From assembly GCA_030433805.1 (NCBI GenBank), contig JARUXA010000006.1, positions 1-64,000 of the forward strand: a stretch of 64,000 nucleotides of DNA, read 5' to 3'. Source of the stretch: Sphingomonas sp. PsM26 (GTDB lineage Bacteria > Pseudomonadota > Alphaproteobacteria > Sphingomonadales > Sphingomonadaceae). Positions within the stretch are counted from its first letter, which is position 1. Each line of letters opens with the position of its first letter. The position numbers were made by a program, and so were the translations under genes. The notes below the pieces were generated by a model. It was given only the letters and a program-made list of their open reading frames with translations. It was not told the origin of the DNA and did no database searches. Of the stretch, positions 25,285 through 34,176 are shown in pieces.

Positions 25285-26400
25285 CTATCGCGCCGCAGGC
25301 GGTTGCAGCAGATCCTTATACTGGCGCGGTTGCGAGCGAAGATACTGGTTCGGCGCAACCACCGTCCCGCCGAGCGCCGCCGCGGCACGCCACGGCCAGT
25401 GCGGATCGTAGAGGATCGTGCGCGCCAGCGCGATCATGTCGGCGTCGCCCGTACCGACGATCGCTTCGGCCTGTTCGGGCTCGGTGATCAGCCCGACCGC
25501 GACGACCGGGATCCCGACCGCCTGCTTTACGGCGCGCGCGAGCGGCACCTGATAGCTCGGCCCGACCGGGATCTGCTGCCCGGCATCGAGCCCGCCGCTC
25601 GACACATGGATCGCCGAACAGCCGCGCGCTTCGAGCGCTTGCGAGAACGCAACGCTGTCCGCGATCCCCCAGCCGCCGTCGACCCAGTCGGTCCCCGACA
25701 GCCGCATCGTGACGGGCTTGCCAGCCGGGAATGCGGCACGCACCGCATCGAACACCTCGAGCGGGAAGCGCATCCGGTTCTCAAGGCTCCCACCATAATC
25801 GTCCTCGCGGCGATTGGAGAGCGGCGACAGGAATTGGTGCAACAGATACCCGTGCGCACCGTGCAACTGAACAAGGTCTAGCTCGAGATCCGCAGCACGC
25901 TTGGCCGAGGCGACGAACGCGTCACGCACTCGAGCAAGGCCGTCGCGGTCGAGCGCCAGCGGTGGCGTATCGTCCGCCCCGAACGCAAGCGCCGAAGGCG
26001 CGACCGTCTGCCAGCTCTTTTCCGAACCCGGCGCGATGTGCGCACCGCCGCGCCACGGCAGGTCGGTCGACGCCTTGCGCCCGGCATGCGCGAGCTGGAT
26101 ACCGATCGGCATATCCGAATGCCGCCGGACGCTGTCGAGCGTTTTGCCCATCGCCGCCTGCGTCGCATCGTCATACAGCCCGACATCGGCGTAGGTGATC
26201 CGCCCCTCGGGCACCACCGCCGCCGCCTCGATCGTCAGCAACCCTGCGCCCGACAGCGCGAGCTGACCAAGATGGATAAGGTGCCAATCGGTCATGCAGC
26301 CATCGACCGCGGAATATTGGCACATCGGCGCGATGACGATGCGATTGGCAAGCGTCAGCCCGTCGATCGTCAGCGGTTCGAACAGGCGGGGACCGGACAT
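25285..26400 (-). CDS. Old Yellow Enzyme family flavin oxidoreductase (YqjM-like)
   Basis: 371 residues from ATG 26400 with AAAGGAAC upstream. It is an FMN-binding TIM barrel: LFEPLTIDGLTLANRIVIAP, MCQYSAVDGCMTDWHLIHLG with the Cys of the YqjM subgroup, GIQLAHAGRKAS, LVQLHGAHGYLLHQFLSPLS, RREDDYGGSLENRMRF, IHVSSGGL and ALARTILYDPHWPW. The family reduces activated C=C bonds using NAD(P)H. It is the third gene of an operon, 10 nt after an FNT channel gene; the physiological substrate is unknown. Confidence 0.93.
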   Translation of the reverse strand: MSGPRLFEPLTIDGLTLANRIVIAPMCQYSAVDGCMTDWHLIHLGQLALSGAGLLTIEAAAVVPEGRITYADVGLYDDATQAAMGKTLDSVRRHSDMPIGIQLAHAGRKASTDLPWRGGAHIAPGSEKSWQTVAPSALAFGADDTPPLALDRDGLARVRDAFVASAKRAADLELDLVQLHGAHGYLLHQFLSPLSNRREDDYGGSLENRMRFPLEVFDAVRAAFPAGKPVTMRLSGTDWVDGGWGIADSVAFSQALEARGCSAIHVSSGGLDAGQQIPVGPSYQVPLARAVKQAVGIPVVAVGLITEPEQAEAIVGTGDADMIALARTILYDPHWPWRAAAALGGTVVAPNQYLRSQPRQYKDLLQPPAAR

Positions 26401-26410
26401 AAGCGTTCCT

Positions 26411-27196
26411 TTACTTGGCGACCGCGACGACGTCGGTCCGCGACGCGGCGAGATAGCCGCCACACACGAACACCAGCGCACCGATCGCATTGCCGAGCGA
26501 GACGATCGCGAGATTGCGGACCATGCCAGCGATGGTGATCGACGGGTGATCGACCAATAGCCCCAGCGTCAGCCCGGTCATGTTGGCGACCGAATGCTCG
26601 AACCCGGCCGCGACGAAAGCGAGCAGGATCCACGCCATCGCGATGCACTTGGCGGCATCGCCCTGCATTCGTGCCGCAGTCCAGATCGCGAGACAGACGA
26701 GCCAGTTGCACAGGATCGCGCGGCACAGCAGGGCAAGCGCGCTCGCCTCCACCTTGTGCGCGGCATAGGCGTGGAACATCGTGTCGGCATTGGCGAAGAT
26801 CGCCCCGCCGCCGCCTGCCGCGAACACCAGCGACAGGATGACCCCGCCGACGAGATTGCCGACCCACACCACGACGATCAGCAGAAACGCGTCCCACAGG
26901 GTGATGGTTCGCCGCGCGAGGCCGAACCCCAGATACATGACGTATCCGGTGAACAGCTCGGCACCCGCAAAGGCCGTCAGGATCAGCCCGATCCCGAAGG
27001 TCGCGCCCATCACCAGCGGGCGGACGCCCGCGGGCAACCCCGATCCCGTGCTGAGCGCGAGGATCATCGCGATCCCGATGTACGTGCCCGCCAGCATCGC
27101 GCCGGCAAAGAACCCTGCTGGTGATCGCCGCAGCGCCGCTGCCTTGGTGGCAGCGAGCTTGGCGTAGATATCGATCGTTGGCGCGTAGCTGCTCAC
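26411..27196 (-). CDS. formate/nitrite transporter (FNT) family channel
   Basis: 261 residues from GTG 27196, overlapping the oxidoreductase stop as GTGA. It has six membrane segments and FNT features: FFAGAMLAGTYIGIAMILAL, FAGAELFTGYVMYLGFGLAR, DAFLLIVVVWVGNLVGGVIL, RAILCNWLVCLAIWTAAR, AGFEHSVANM and RNLAIVSLGNAIGALVFV. The family forms pentameric channels for small monovalent anions (formate, nitrite, hydrosulfide). Coupling to a formate-dehydrogenase-like protein favours formate. Confidence 0.92.
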   Translation of the reverse strand: MSSYAPTIDIYAKLAATKAAALRRSPAGFFAGAMLAGTYIGIAMILALSTGSGLPAGVRPLVMGATFGIGLILTAFAGAELFTGYVMYLGFGLARRTITLWDAFLLIVVVWVGNLVGGVILSLVFAAGGGGAIFANADTMFHAYAAHKVEASALALLCRAILCNWLVCLAIWTAARMQGDAAKCIAMAWILLAFVAAGFEHSVANMTGLTLGLLVDHPSITIAGMVRNLAIVSLGNAIGALVFVCGGYLAASRTDVVAVAK

Positions 27197-29571
27197 GCCG
27201 GCACGTGTTTCGATCGACCGACGACGCCCGCGCGGGCGACGGCGAATTCGGACCCTAGATCGGCCCCGGTCGGGCGGATCGTAACCGGCACCGACTTGTA
27301 CGACGGGGTGAAGCTTTGGGGATCATGGTCTTCAAGCGCGATCAACGGCTGGGTCTCCGGATAATAGGATGCACAACATCCCTCAGGCAGCGCGTAACGC
27401 ACGATTGTAAGTTTTTGTACCACACGATCTGCGCGGGCGAAGTCGAGCGCGGTCGCAATGTCGACCAGATCGCCTTCGACGAACCCCATCCGGGCGATAT
27501 CGCGTTCGTTCATGAACAGGATGTCGCGTCGTCCGAACACGCCGCGATAGCGGTCGTCGAGGCTGTAGACCGTGGTGTTGTACTGGTCATGTGCGCGGAT
27601 CGTCGTCAGCCGCAGGACATCGGGATCACCGTTGGTCGAATCGTCCTCGAGCGTCGGGGTGCAGAGGAAGTTCGCCTTCTTGGTGTCGGTGTTCCACACC
27701 CGCAGCGCAGCGCTGTTGGTCAGATGGAACCCGCCCGGCTCCCGGACGCGACGGTTATAGTCCGCGAAATCGGGGAACACCGCCTCGATCTTGTCGCGGA
27801 TCAGGTCGTAATTGCCGATGAACGCGTCCCAGTCGATGCCGCCCTTGCCCTTGAGCGTCGCCTTGGCGATCTGCCCGACGATCCAGATCTCGGACTTCAC
27901 GTTCGCGCCCGGTGGCTTGAGAAAACCGCGCGACGCGTGGACCATCGACATCGAATCCTCGACCGTCACCGACTGTGGAACACCCGCCTGCTCGTCCGCC
28001 TCGGTGCGGCCGAGGCACGGCAACACATAGGTCGCCCTCGCCATCAGCAGATGCGTGCGGTTGAGCTTGGTGGTGATGTGGACCGCCAGATCCGTGTTGC
28101 GGAACCCCTCGGCGCACGCCTGCGGATCCGATGAGGCGATCGCAAGATTGCCACCGAGGCAGACGATCGCCTTGGCCTTGCCGTCGCGCATCGCGGCGAT
28201 GCTCTCGACGACCGAATGGCCGTCCTTGCGCGGCGGTTCGAACCCGAACACGTCGCGCATCCGGTCAAGGAAGGCGGGCTTGGGCCGCTCGGTGATCCCG
28301 ACGGTACGGTCGCCCTGGACGTTGCTGTGCCCGCGCAACGGACAGATGCCCGCGCCCGGCCGCCCCATGTTGCCGCGGAGCAGCAGGAGGTTGGCGATCT
28401 GCTGGACGTTGCTCGTGCCGGTGCGCTGCTGCGTGATCCCCATGCCGTAGCAGACGATCGTCGCCTTCGAGACGGCATAGATTTGCGCGACGCCCTCTAG
28501 ATCCGTGCGCGACAGGCCGCTGCCGCGCTCGATCGCCTCCCATGTGGTTTCGCGCAGGTCGGCGATATATGCCTCGATCCCGGCGGTATGCTCGGCGATG
28601 AAATCATGGTCGAGCGTCGGCTCCGCCGCTGCGGCACCGGCTGCGTTCGATGAGCGCGCGGCATCGTCGAGCGCGACGAGCGCCTTGGCGATTCCCTTGA
28701 TCGCCGCGGCATCGCCGCCGACCTTCACCTGCAGATAGGTCGACGCGATCGGCGTCGAGTTGCCCGTCGCCATTTCGACCACCGACTGCGGCGATTCGAA
28801 ACGCTCGAGCGAACGTTCCTTGAGCGGGTTGAAGACGATGATCTTGCCCCCGCGCTTCGACACTTCGCGCAGCGTCGCCATCATCCGCGGGTGATTGGTG
28901 CCGGGGTTGTGGCCGAACGACAGGATCAGGTCGGTATGATCAAAATCCTCGAGGCTGACCGTGCCCTTGCCGATCCCGATCGACTTGGGAAGGCCGACCG
29001 ACGTCGCCTCGTGGCACATGTTCGAGCAATCGGGGAAGTTGTTGGTGCCGTACAGCCGCACGAACAGCTGGAACAGGAACGCGGCTTCGTTCGAACAGCG
29101 GCCCGAGGTGTAGAATTCGGCTTGGTCAGCATCGGGTACGGCAGCGAGCCCGGCGCCGATCTCGGCGATTGCCTCGTCCCAGCCGACGACTTCATAATGA
29201 TCGGTCGCGGGATTGTAGCGCAGCGGCTCGGTGACACGGCCCTGATCCTCGATCCAGTGATCGCTCTCTTTCCAGATGTCCGAAACACTGTGCTCGGCGA
29301 AAAACTTCGCCCCGATCTTCTTCGCGGTCGATTCCCACGCGACGGCCTTCGCGCCATTCTCGCAGAATTCGAACGAGCTGGTGTGCTTGGGGTCGGGCCA
29401 CGCGCAGCTCGGGCAGTCGAAGCCGTCGGGCTGGTTCGACTTGAGCAGCGTCTGCGCGCCGCTGGTGACGATCTGCTGCGCCTTCAGCGAAATGGCGACC
29501 GCCTTCAGCGCGCCCCATCCGCCTGCGGGGCCGGTGTAATCCTTGATTCCGTCGGGACGTTTGGTTGCCAC
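27193..29571 (-). CDS. FdhF/YdeP-family molybdopterin oxidoreductase
   Basis: 792 residues from GTG 29571, preferred because GGAG lies 8 nt upstream and the protein then begins VATKRPDGIKDYTGPAGGWG, matching the start of E. coli YdeP; ATG 29625 is an alternative. It follows YdeP throughout: DCPSCAWPDPKHTSSFEFCE, QAEFYTSGRCSNEAAFLFQL, NNFPDCSNMCHEATSVGLP, SFGHNPGTNHPRMM, ICPLRGHSNVQGDRTVGITE, AVHITTKLNRTHLL, and a C-terminal molydop-binding domain (IRAHDQYNTTVYSLDDRYRG). The family resembles formate dehydrogenase H but its reaction is not firmly established; in E. coli it is linked to acid resistance. Confidence 0.9.
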   Translation of the reverse strand: MATKRPDGIKDYTGPAGGWGALKAVAISLKAQQIVTSGAQTLLKSNQPDGFDCPSCAWPDPKHTSSFEFCENGAKAVAWESTAKKIGAKFFAEHSVSDIWKESDHWIEDQGRVTEPLRYNPATDHYEVVGWDEAIAEIGAGLAAVPDADQAEFYTSGRCSNEAAFLFQLFVRLYGTNNFPDCSNMCHEATSVGLPKSIGIGKGTVSLEDFDHTDLILSFGHNPGTNHPRMMATLREVSKRGGKIIVFNPLKERSLERFESPQSVVEMATGNSTPIASTYLQVKVGGDAAAIKGIAKALVALDDAARSSNAAGAAAAEPTLDHDFIAEHTAGIEAYIADLRETTWEAIERGSGLSRTDLEGVAQIYAVSKATIVCYGMGITQQRTGTSNVQQIANLLLLRGNMGRPGAGICPLRGHSNVQGDRTVGITERPKPAFLDRMRDVFGFEPPRKDGHSVVESIAAMRDGKAKAIVCLGGNLAIASSDPQACAEGFRNTDLAVHITTKLNRTHLLMARATYVLPCLGRTEADEQAGVPQSVTVEDSMSMVHASRGFLKPPGANVKSEIWIVGQIAKATLKGKGGIDWDAFIGNYDLIRDKIEAVFPDFADYNRRVREPGGFHLTNSAALRVWNTDTKKANFLCTPTLEDDSTNGDPDVLRLTTIRAHDQYNTTVYSLDDRYRGVFGRRDILFMNERDIARMGFVEGDLVDIATALDFARADRVVQKLTIVRYALPEGCCASYYPETQPLIALEDHDPQSFTPSYKSVPVTIRPTGADLGSEFAVARAGVVGRSKHVPA

Positions 29572-29793
29572 GGTGGTTTCTCCAGCGCGACCTGAAGTCG
29601 CGGCGATGGGGGTGGGGGCGGGCATGCGCACACGCCCGGATAAGACGGCGTTATGCGACCGAGGCATTCGCGCAAAGGCGGGATTTCCGCAGTTGGTGAT
29701 CGGGTTAATTCGTGGAACAGACCGGCTGCGGGCGCATTCCAACGTTCAGCAATCGTACGACATCAACGGGCAATCGCGCCGTGACGAACCGGC

Positions 29794-30483
29794 CTAGTTA
29801 CGGTTGCGGATCGCGTTCTTGATCGTGCGGGCGACCTGCAGGAACGGTTGCAGCACCGTGGTCGTGTCGCTCGCACCCAGCGCATGGATATCGGTGCGCG
29901 ACGATTGCTGATGCGCGATGTGCGGGGTCGCGGCGAGGGCGCGCAGGTCCGGGCGTGCCGCGCGGAACCAGGAATAGGCCCCGTCGACGTGCATCGGTCC
30001 GCCTTCGGGGCTACCGGGTTCGCGCGTCAGAATGGCTTCGAGATACGGGACCAGCGCGTCGATCGCTCGCTGTGAAAACGCAATGAAGTGCGCCAGCAGC
30101 AATTCCTCGTCGGGCGCGACGACAGACAACGGACTCGCATTCCGGGTCGCAGGCGAGCCGCCATAGAAGACATCCCACGGCTCGCGCGCGAGCGCGGCCA
30201 GCGTCACGGGCAGCTGCGCCATCTCACTGCGCGAGATGGCGACATCGTCTTCGAGGATCAGCAGCGATTTCACACCGGCGCGCTTTGCCGCCTGCAGGGC
30301 ACCGAGGTGGCTCAGGAAACATCCCCGCGTACCGATCGTGGGAAATCCGCCCGGGCTGTCGGGTCGGGTGGCGTCGTGGAAGGCGATCGTGCGACCGTCG
30401 ATTTCGGCGCCGAGGTTCCGCAGCGTGGCAATGGCACCCTTGCGGCGATCAGACCGATGCGGAAGATTGATGATCCGAACCAT
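29794..30483 (-). CDS. glycosyltransferase family 25 (LPS-type) protein
   Basis: 229 residues from ATG 30483. The start is uncertain: no good ribosome binding site precedes it, and a TTG at 30567 would add 28 residues. The family is recognised from RIINLPHRSDRRKGAIATL at the N-terminus, GTRGCFLSHLGALQAAK, and the acidic metal/donor motif LLILEDDVAIS. FDPhe-rich C-terminal parts are weakly conserved. Such enzymes usually add galactose or similar sugars to lipopolysaccharide or a surface glycan. No other glycan genes are nearby. Confidence 0.82.
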   Translation of the reverse strand: MVRIINLPHRSDRRKGAIATLRNLGAEIDGRTIAFHDATRPDSPGGFPTIGTRGCFLSHLGALQAAKRAGVKSLLILEDDVAISRSEMAQLPVTLAALAREPWDVFYGGSPATRNASPLSVVAPDEELLLAHFIAFSQRAIDALVPYLEAILTREPGSPEGGPMHVDGAYSWFRAARPDLRALAATPHIAHQQSSRTDIHALGASDTTTVLQPFLQVARTIKNAIRNRN

Positions 30484-30674
30484 GTCGAACGTGGAGGAGA
30501 GCGGGTCGATCGACCTCGGCTGAGCCCATGCCACTGATACGCAACCTTTCAAACACGCGGAATACAACCGCTTGAAATGTACCGATACCGGCTCGGCACG
30601 CCCGAGGCTAGCAGGATCGGATTAAAGGATGGTTCCCCCGGCGGGGAAATGATCTCGACGATGATCGGGGAAAA

Positions 30675-30749
<75 letters not shown>

Positions 30750-30817
30750 AACTCCACTTTGCAGCGGAAGCGGCGTAAGAGACGGATGAGCAGGGAATGT
30801 CAAGGAGCACATGCACA

Positions 30818-30955
30818 ATGGCCGACACAAAAAACGAAAAGGCCGACCGATTGGCAGCGGCGCTTCGCGAAAATCTGAAGCGGCGCAAGGCGCAGGCGCG
30901 CGCCGCGGAACCCGTATCGGTGCCCGCGCCGCTCCCCGACGACGTCACGCGATAG
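30818..30955 (+). CDS. small basic protein, 45 residues
   Basis: A 45-codon frame starts at ATG 30818 with AAGGAG 10 nt upstream, and ends at TAG 30953-30955, overlapping the end of the peptidase gene by 11 nt on the other strand. The protein (MADTKNEKADRLAAALRENL, then KRRKAQARAAEPVSVP) has an amphipathic, strongly basic helix and a Pro-rich tail. I recall similar short LRENLKRRKAQAR-type proteins as conserved hypotheticals in sphingomonads. The function is unknown; the basic helix might bind nucleic acid or ribosomes. Confidence 0.7.
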   Translation: MADTKNEKADRLAAALRENLKRRKAQARAAEPVSVPAPLPDDVTR

Positions 30956-32738
30956 GCGCGCATTTCTCCGCAAGCCACGCGCGTTCCTCGTCGTCGAAGG
31001 CCGGGCTCAGCACCGCGAACACCTCGGCGTGATAGGCGTCGAGCCACGCACGTTCGGCGGTGCTGAGCAGTTCGGGAAGAATCATGCTCCGCTCGATCGG
31101 GCAGAACGTCAGCGTCTCGAACCCGAGGAACGGCGCACCGTCCGAAAAATTGCGATCCTCGACCAGCAGCAGATTCTCGATTCGGATGCCGTATTCGCCC
31201 GCCTTGTAATAACCGGGCTCGTTCGAGAGAATCATTCCCGCGCGGAGCGGCTCGGCCGGGCCGCCACCGGGGTAGAAAGGCTGTGCGATTCGCTGCGGTC
31301 CTTCGTGCACCGAGAGATAGGCGCCGACGCCGTGGCCGGTTCCATGCGCGTAATCGAGCCCGACCTGCCACAATGGCCGCCGCGCGAAGCCATCGAGCTG
31401 CCCCCCGGTCGTCCCCGCCGGGAACACCGCGGTCGCGAGCGCGATATGCCCCTGCAGCACCCGGGTGAAGCGATCGCGCATCTCCGCGGTCGGCGTGCCG
31501 ATCGGCAGCACGCGCGTCACGTCGGTCGTGCCGTCGGCATATTGCCCGCCCGAATCGACCAGATAGAGCTGCCCCAGCTCCAGCCGCGCGTTCGATTCGG
31601 GCGTCGCGTGGTAATGCGGGCTCGCACCATGCGCGCCGGTCGCCGAAATCGTGTCGAACGACGTGTCGAGCAACACGCCGGTCGCCTCGCGGAACTGTTG
31701 CAGCCGCGCGACGCAATCGAGCTCGGTCAGCTCGCCCTTGTGTGCCTCGGCCTCGACCCAGCGCAGGAAGCGCGCGAGCGCGGCCCCGTCACGGACCGAC
31801 GCCGCGCGGTGCCCCGCGATCTCGACCGGGTTCTTGGTCGCCTTGGCGAGCAGCACCGGATCGCGGCGTGCGATGACGGTCGCGCCACCGGCTTCGAGCG
31901 CATCGAAGATCGCCGCGACGGCGCCTGCGGGATCGGCTGCGATCGTCTTGCCGGGATAACGCGCAAGTCCGTCGGCGAACGCATCACGCGGATGCAGGCG
32001 GATCGCGTTGCCGAGATGCTGGCGCACGGCGTCGGTCAGCTTGTCTGACGCGACGTACAGATCGGCGGTGCCGTCCGCGTCGACGATCGCATAGGCCAGC
32101 GCGACCGGGGTGTGCGCGACATCGCGGCCACGGACGTTGAGCACCCACGCGATCGAATCGAGCGCGGTGAGCACGACCGCGTCGGCCTGTTCGGTCGCCA
32201 GCCAGTCTGCGATCAACGCCCGCTTCGCGGCGGACGTCGCGCCAGCGCGATCGTCGTCCTGCACGCCGAGCGGCGCGGCGGAGGGGGCGGGGCGGTCGGG
32301 CCACACCGCATCGACCGGGTTGGTGTCGACCGCGACCAATTCGGCACCGCGCGCCGCCAGCTTCGCGCGCGCTTCCTCGACCCAGGCGCGCGTGTGGAGC
32401 CACGGGTCATAGCCGATCCGCGCGCCGTTGGCGGCATTGTCGCCCAGCCATGAAGCGACGCTCGTTTGCGGTACCGCGACGAACTGCCAGTCGTCGCCCG
32501 AGACCTGCTCGCGCACCTGCAACGTGTAGCGTCCGTCGGTGAAGATCGCGGCAGCTTGCGGAAGCACGACCGCGCTCCCCGCCGATCCCTGGAATCCGGT
32601 CAGCCAGGCAAGGCGCTGCGCATAGCCACCGACATATTCGGACATGTGCTCATCGGTCAGCGGAACGACGAAACCGTCGAGCCGGTCGCGCTGGAGCTGG
32701 TCGCGCAGGGCAGCAAGGCGGTCGGCGTGGGTAGACAT
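30945..32738 (-). CDS. M24-family aminopeptidase P
   Basis: 597 residues from ATG 32738, the length of the large three-domain aminopeptidase P (eukaryote-like) group. Two creatinase-like N-terminal domains (LDGFVVPLTDEHMSEYVGGY, SAGSAVVLPQAAAIFTDGRY) precede the pita-bread domain. Metal ligands are visible in YLVDSGGQYADGTTDVTR, HGTGHGVGAYLSVHEGP, GMILSNEPGYY and GIRIENLLLVED. It removes an N-terminal residue that precedes proline. It is probably cytoplasmic, as no signal peptide is present. Confidence 0.95.
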   Translation of the reverse strand: MSTHADRLAALRDQLQRDRLDGFVVPLTDEHMSEYVGGYAQRLAWLTGFQGSAGSAVVLPQAAAIFTDGRYTLQVREQVSGDDWQFVAVPQTSVASWLGDNAANGARIGYDPWLHTRAWVEEARAKLAARGAELVAVDTNPVDAVWPDRPAPSAAPLGVQDDDRAGATSAAKRALIADWLATEQADAVVLTALDSIAWVLNVRGRDVAHTPVALAYAIVDADGTADLYVASDKLTDAVRQHLGNAIRLHPRDAFADGLARYPGKTIAADPAGAVAAIFDALEAGGATVIARRDPVLLAKATKNPVEIAGHRAASVRDGAALARFLRWVEAEAHKGELTELDCVARLQQFREATGVLLDTSFDTISATGAHGASPHYHATPESNARLELGQLYLVDSGGQYADGTTDVTRVLPIGTPTAEMRDRFTRVLQGHIALATAVFPAGTTGGQLDGFARRPLWQVGLDYAHGTGHGVGAYLSVHEGPQRIAQPFYPGGGPAEPLRAGMILSNEPGYYKAGEYGIRIENLLLVEDRNFSDGAPFLGFETLTFCPIERSMILPELLSTAERAWLDAYHAEVFAVLSPAFDDEERAWLAEKCAPIA

Positions 32739-32856
32739 CGGCAAGGGTCTTTCCGGATGGTTGCAGCAAGGATCTGAACGCCGGATTAGGCCAGCCGCTC
32801 CCGCGTTGCGAGCATCAAGCGACGCGAGACGATCCGTCACGCGCCATTGCGAGCGA

Positions 32857-33909
32857 TCAGGCGGGTTGAACCGTCGGACGATCGGGGATCGTCAGGACGC
32901 TCGCGGTGCCACCGCCGGGACCGGGATGGACTTCGAACTGCGCGTTCAACTGGCGCGCCAGCGCCAGTGCGATCTTGAGGCCGAGACTGGTCGCCCCGGC
33001 GACGGCAAAGCCCTCGGGCAGCCCCACGCCGTCGTCGGTCACCCGCAGCGTGACGCCGCCCTGCGCGCGGTGAAGCGCAATATGGATCACGCCCGTCGTA
33101 CGGTCGGCAAAGCCGTGTTCGTTGGCATTGGCGACCGCTTCCGCGAGGATCAGCGCGAACGGGATGAGCGAATCGCCGTGCAGCGTGATCCCGGGTTCGA
33201 CCGCGATGTCGTAACGAATGCCGACGCGCCCGTCCGATTCAGCCAGATCGTTGACGAGTCCCTGCAGGAACGCGGCCAGATCGGTGTTCTTGCCGTCGAT
33301 GTCGTAGAGTTGCCGCTGGATCCGCCCGATCAGCCCGACACGCGCGGCGGCATCGTCGAGCGCCTTCTTGGCAAGCGCATGGTCGACCCCGCGCCGGTGC
33401 AACGTCAACATCGCACCGACCATCTGGATATTGTTGGAGACGCGGTGCTGGAGCTCGCGGAACAGCAATTCGTTGCGTTCAGCCAGCCGCGCGCTCTGTT
33501 CGGCAAGGTCGTGGCTGCGTTCGCGTTCGCGACGCAGGCGGTGGTTGGCTTGCTGCATCCATTCTACCAGCGTGATGTCGACCACCACCACCGCCCCATA
33601 GAAGCCCAGCGCAAGTGCCGTGCCGGGTCCGATCGCGAAACTGCGGGCCGGCGGGATGAAGTAATACCACGCCATCAACCCGCACAGCACGGCGGCAAGC
33701 GTGCCCGGGCCGCGCCCCAGCAGGAACACCGACACGATGACTGCGGGGAAGAAGGTCAGGAACGGGAAACCGGGTGGGAACCACGGGTCGAGCCCGCTGC
33801 GCAACAGGCACGCACCGACCGACAAGGCCGCAGCGAGCACATGGCGCAACACTGGCCGACTGGACAGCAGTGGCAACTTCTCGAGAAAGGTGACGGGCCT
33901 GCTAGGCAT
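32857..33909 (-). CDS. membrane histidine kinase, HisKA_2 type
   Basis: 350 residues from ATG 33909. Residues about 19-110 form a DUF4118-like membrane domain with three or four helices (PVLRHVLAAALSVGACLLRS, FLTFFPAVIVSVFLLG, TLAAVLCGLMAWYYF, ALALGFYGAVVVVDITLVEW). Then comes the HisKA_2 box LLFRELQHRVSNNIQMVGAM with the phospho-accepting His, and an ATPase domain (ILAEAVANANEHGFA, VTDDGVGLPEGF, TSLGLKIALALARQL). Kinases of this group feed the general stress response PhyR/NepR/EcfG or light and osmotic responses. No cognate regulator is adjacent. It is divergent from a chemoreceptor gene, 267 bp apart. Confidence 0.9.
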   Translation of the reverse strand: MPSRPVTFLEKLPLLSSRPVLRHVLAAALSVGACLLRSGLDPWFPPGFPFLTFFPAVIVSVFLLGRGPGTLAAVLCGLMAWYYFIPPARSFAIGPGTALALGFYGAVVVVDITLVEWMQQANHRLRRERERSHDLAEQSARLAERNELLFRELQHRVSNNIQMVGAMLTLHRRGVDHALAKKALDDAAARVGLIGRIQRQLYDIDGKNTDLAAFLQGLVNDLAESDGRVGIRYDIAVEPGITLHGDSLIPFALILAEAVANANEHGFADRTTGVIHIALHRAQGGVTLRVTDDGVGLPEGFAVAGATSLGLKIALALARQLNAQFEVHPGPGGGTASVLTIPDRPTVQPA

Positions 33910-34176
33910 TACGACATCACGGCGTTTGCGCGTTGCTGGCGGGGAAGGAGGGCGATCGGTCGAATCCTTCCAGCACAAATCGAACAACAGTGCGCAGGCG
34001 TTCCTATCGCACACGCTCGCCTTACGCTGCAAGAATAGTTGTTACGCGGGCGATTGGTTTTGGCAACGCGGTGGGTCCGCACGCTCCCGTGGAAAATCCC
34101 GGCGAGCCTGCCGCCCGGCAGCGGTGATCCGCTCTACAATGGGCAACGGTACAGCAGCGGTGAAGGCCGGATCGTC

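Noticed and set aside
27193..29571. Selenocysteine-containing formate dehydrogenase
   Set aside because: No in-frame TGA is present in the gene, and the sequence follows YdeP rather than FdhF at the active-site region.
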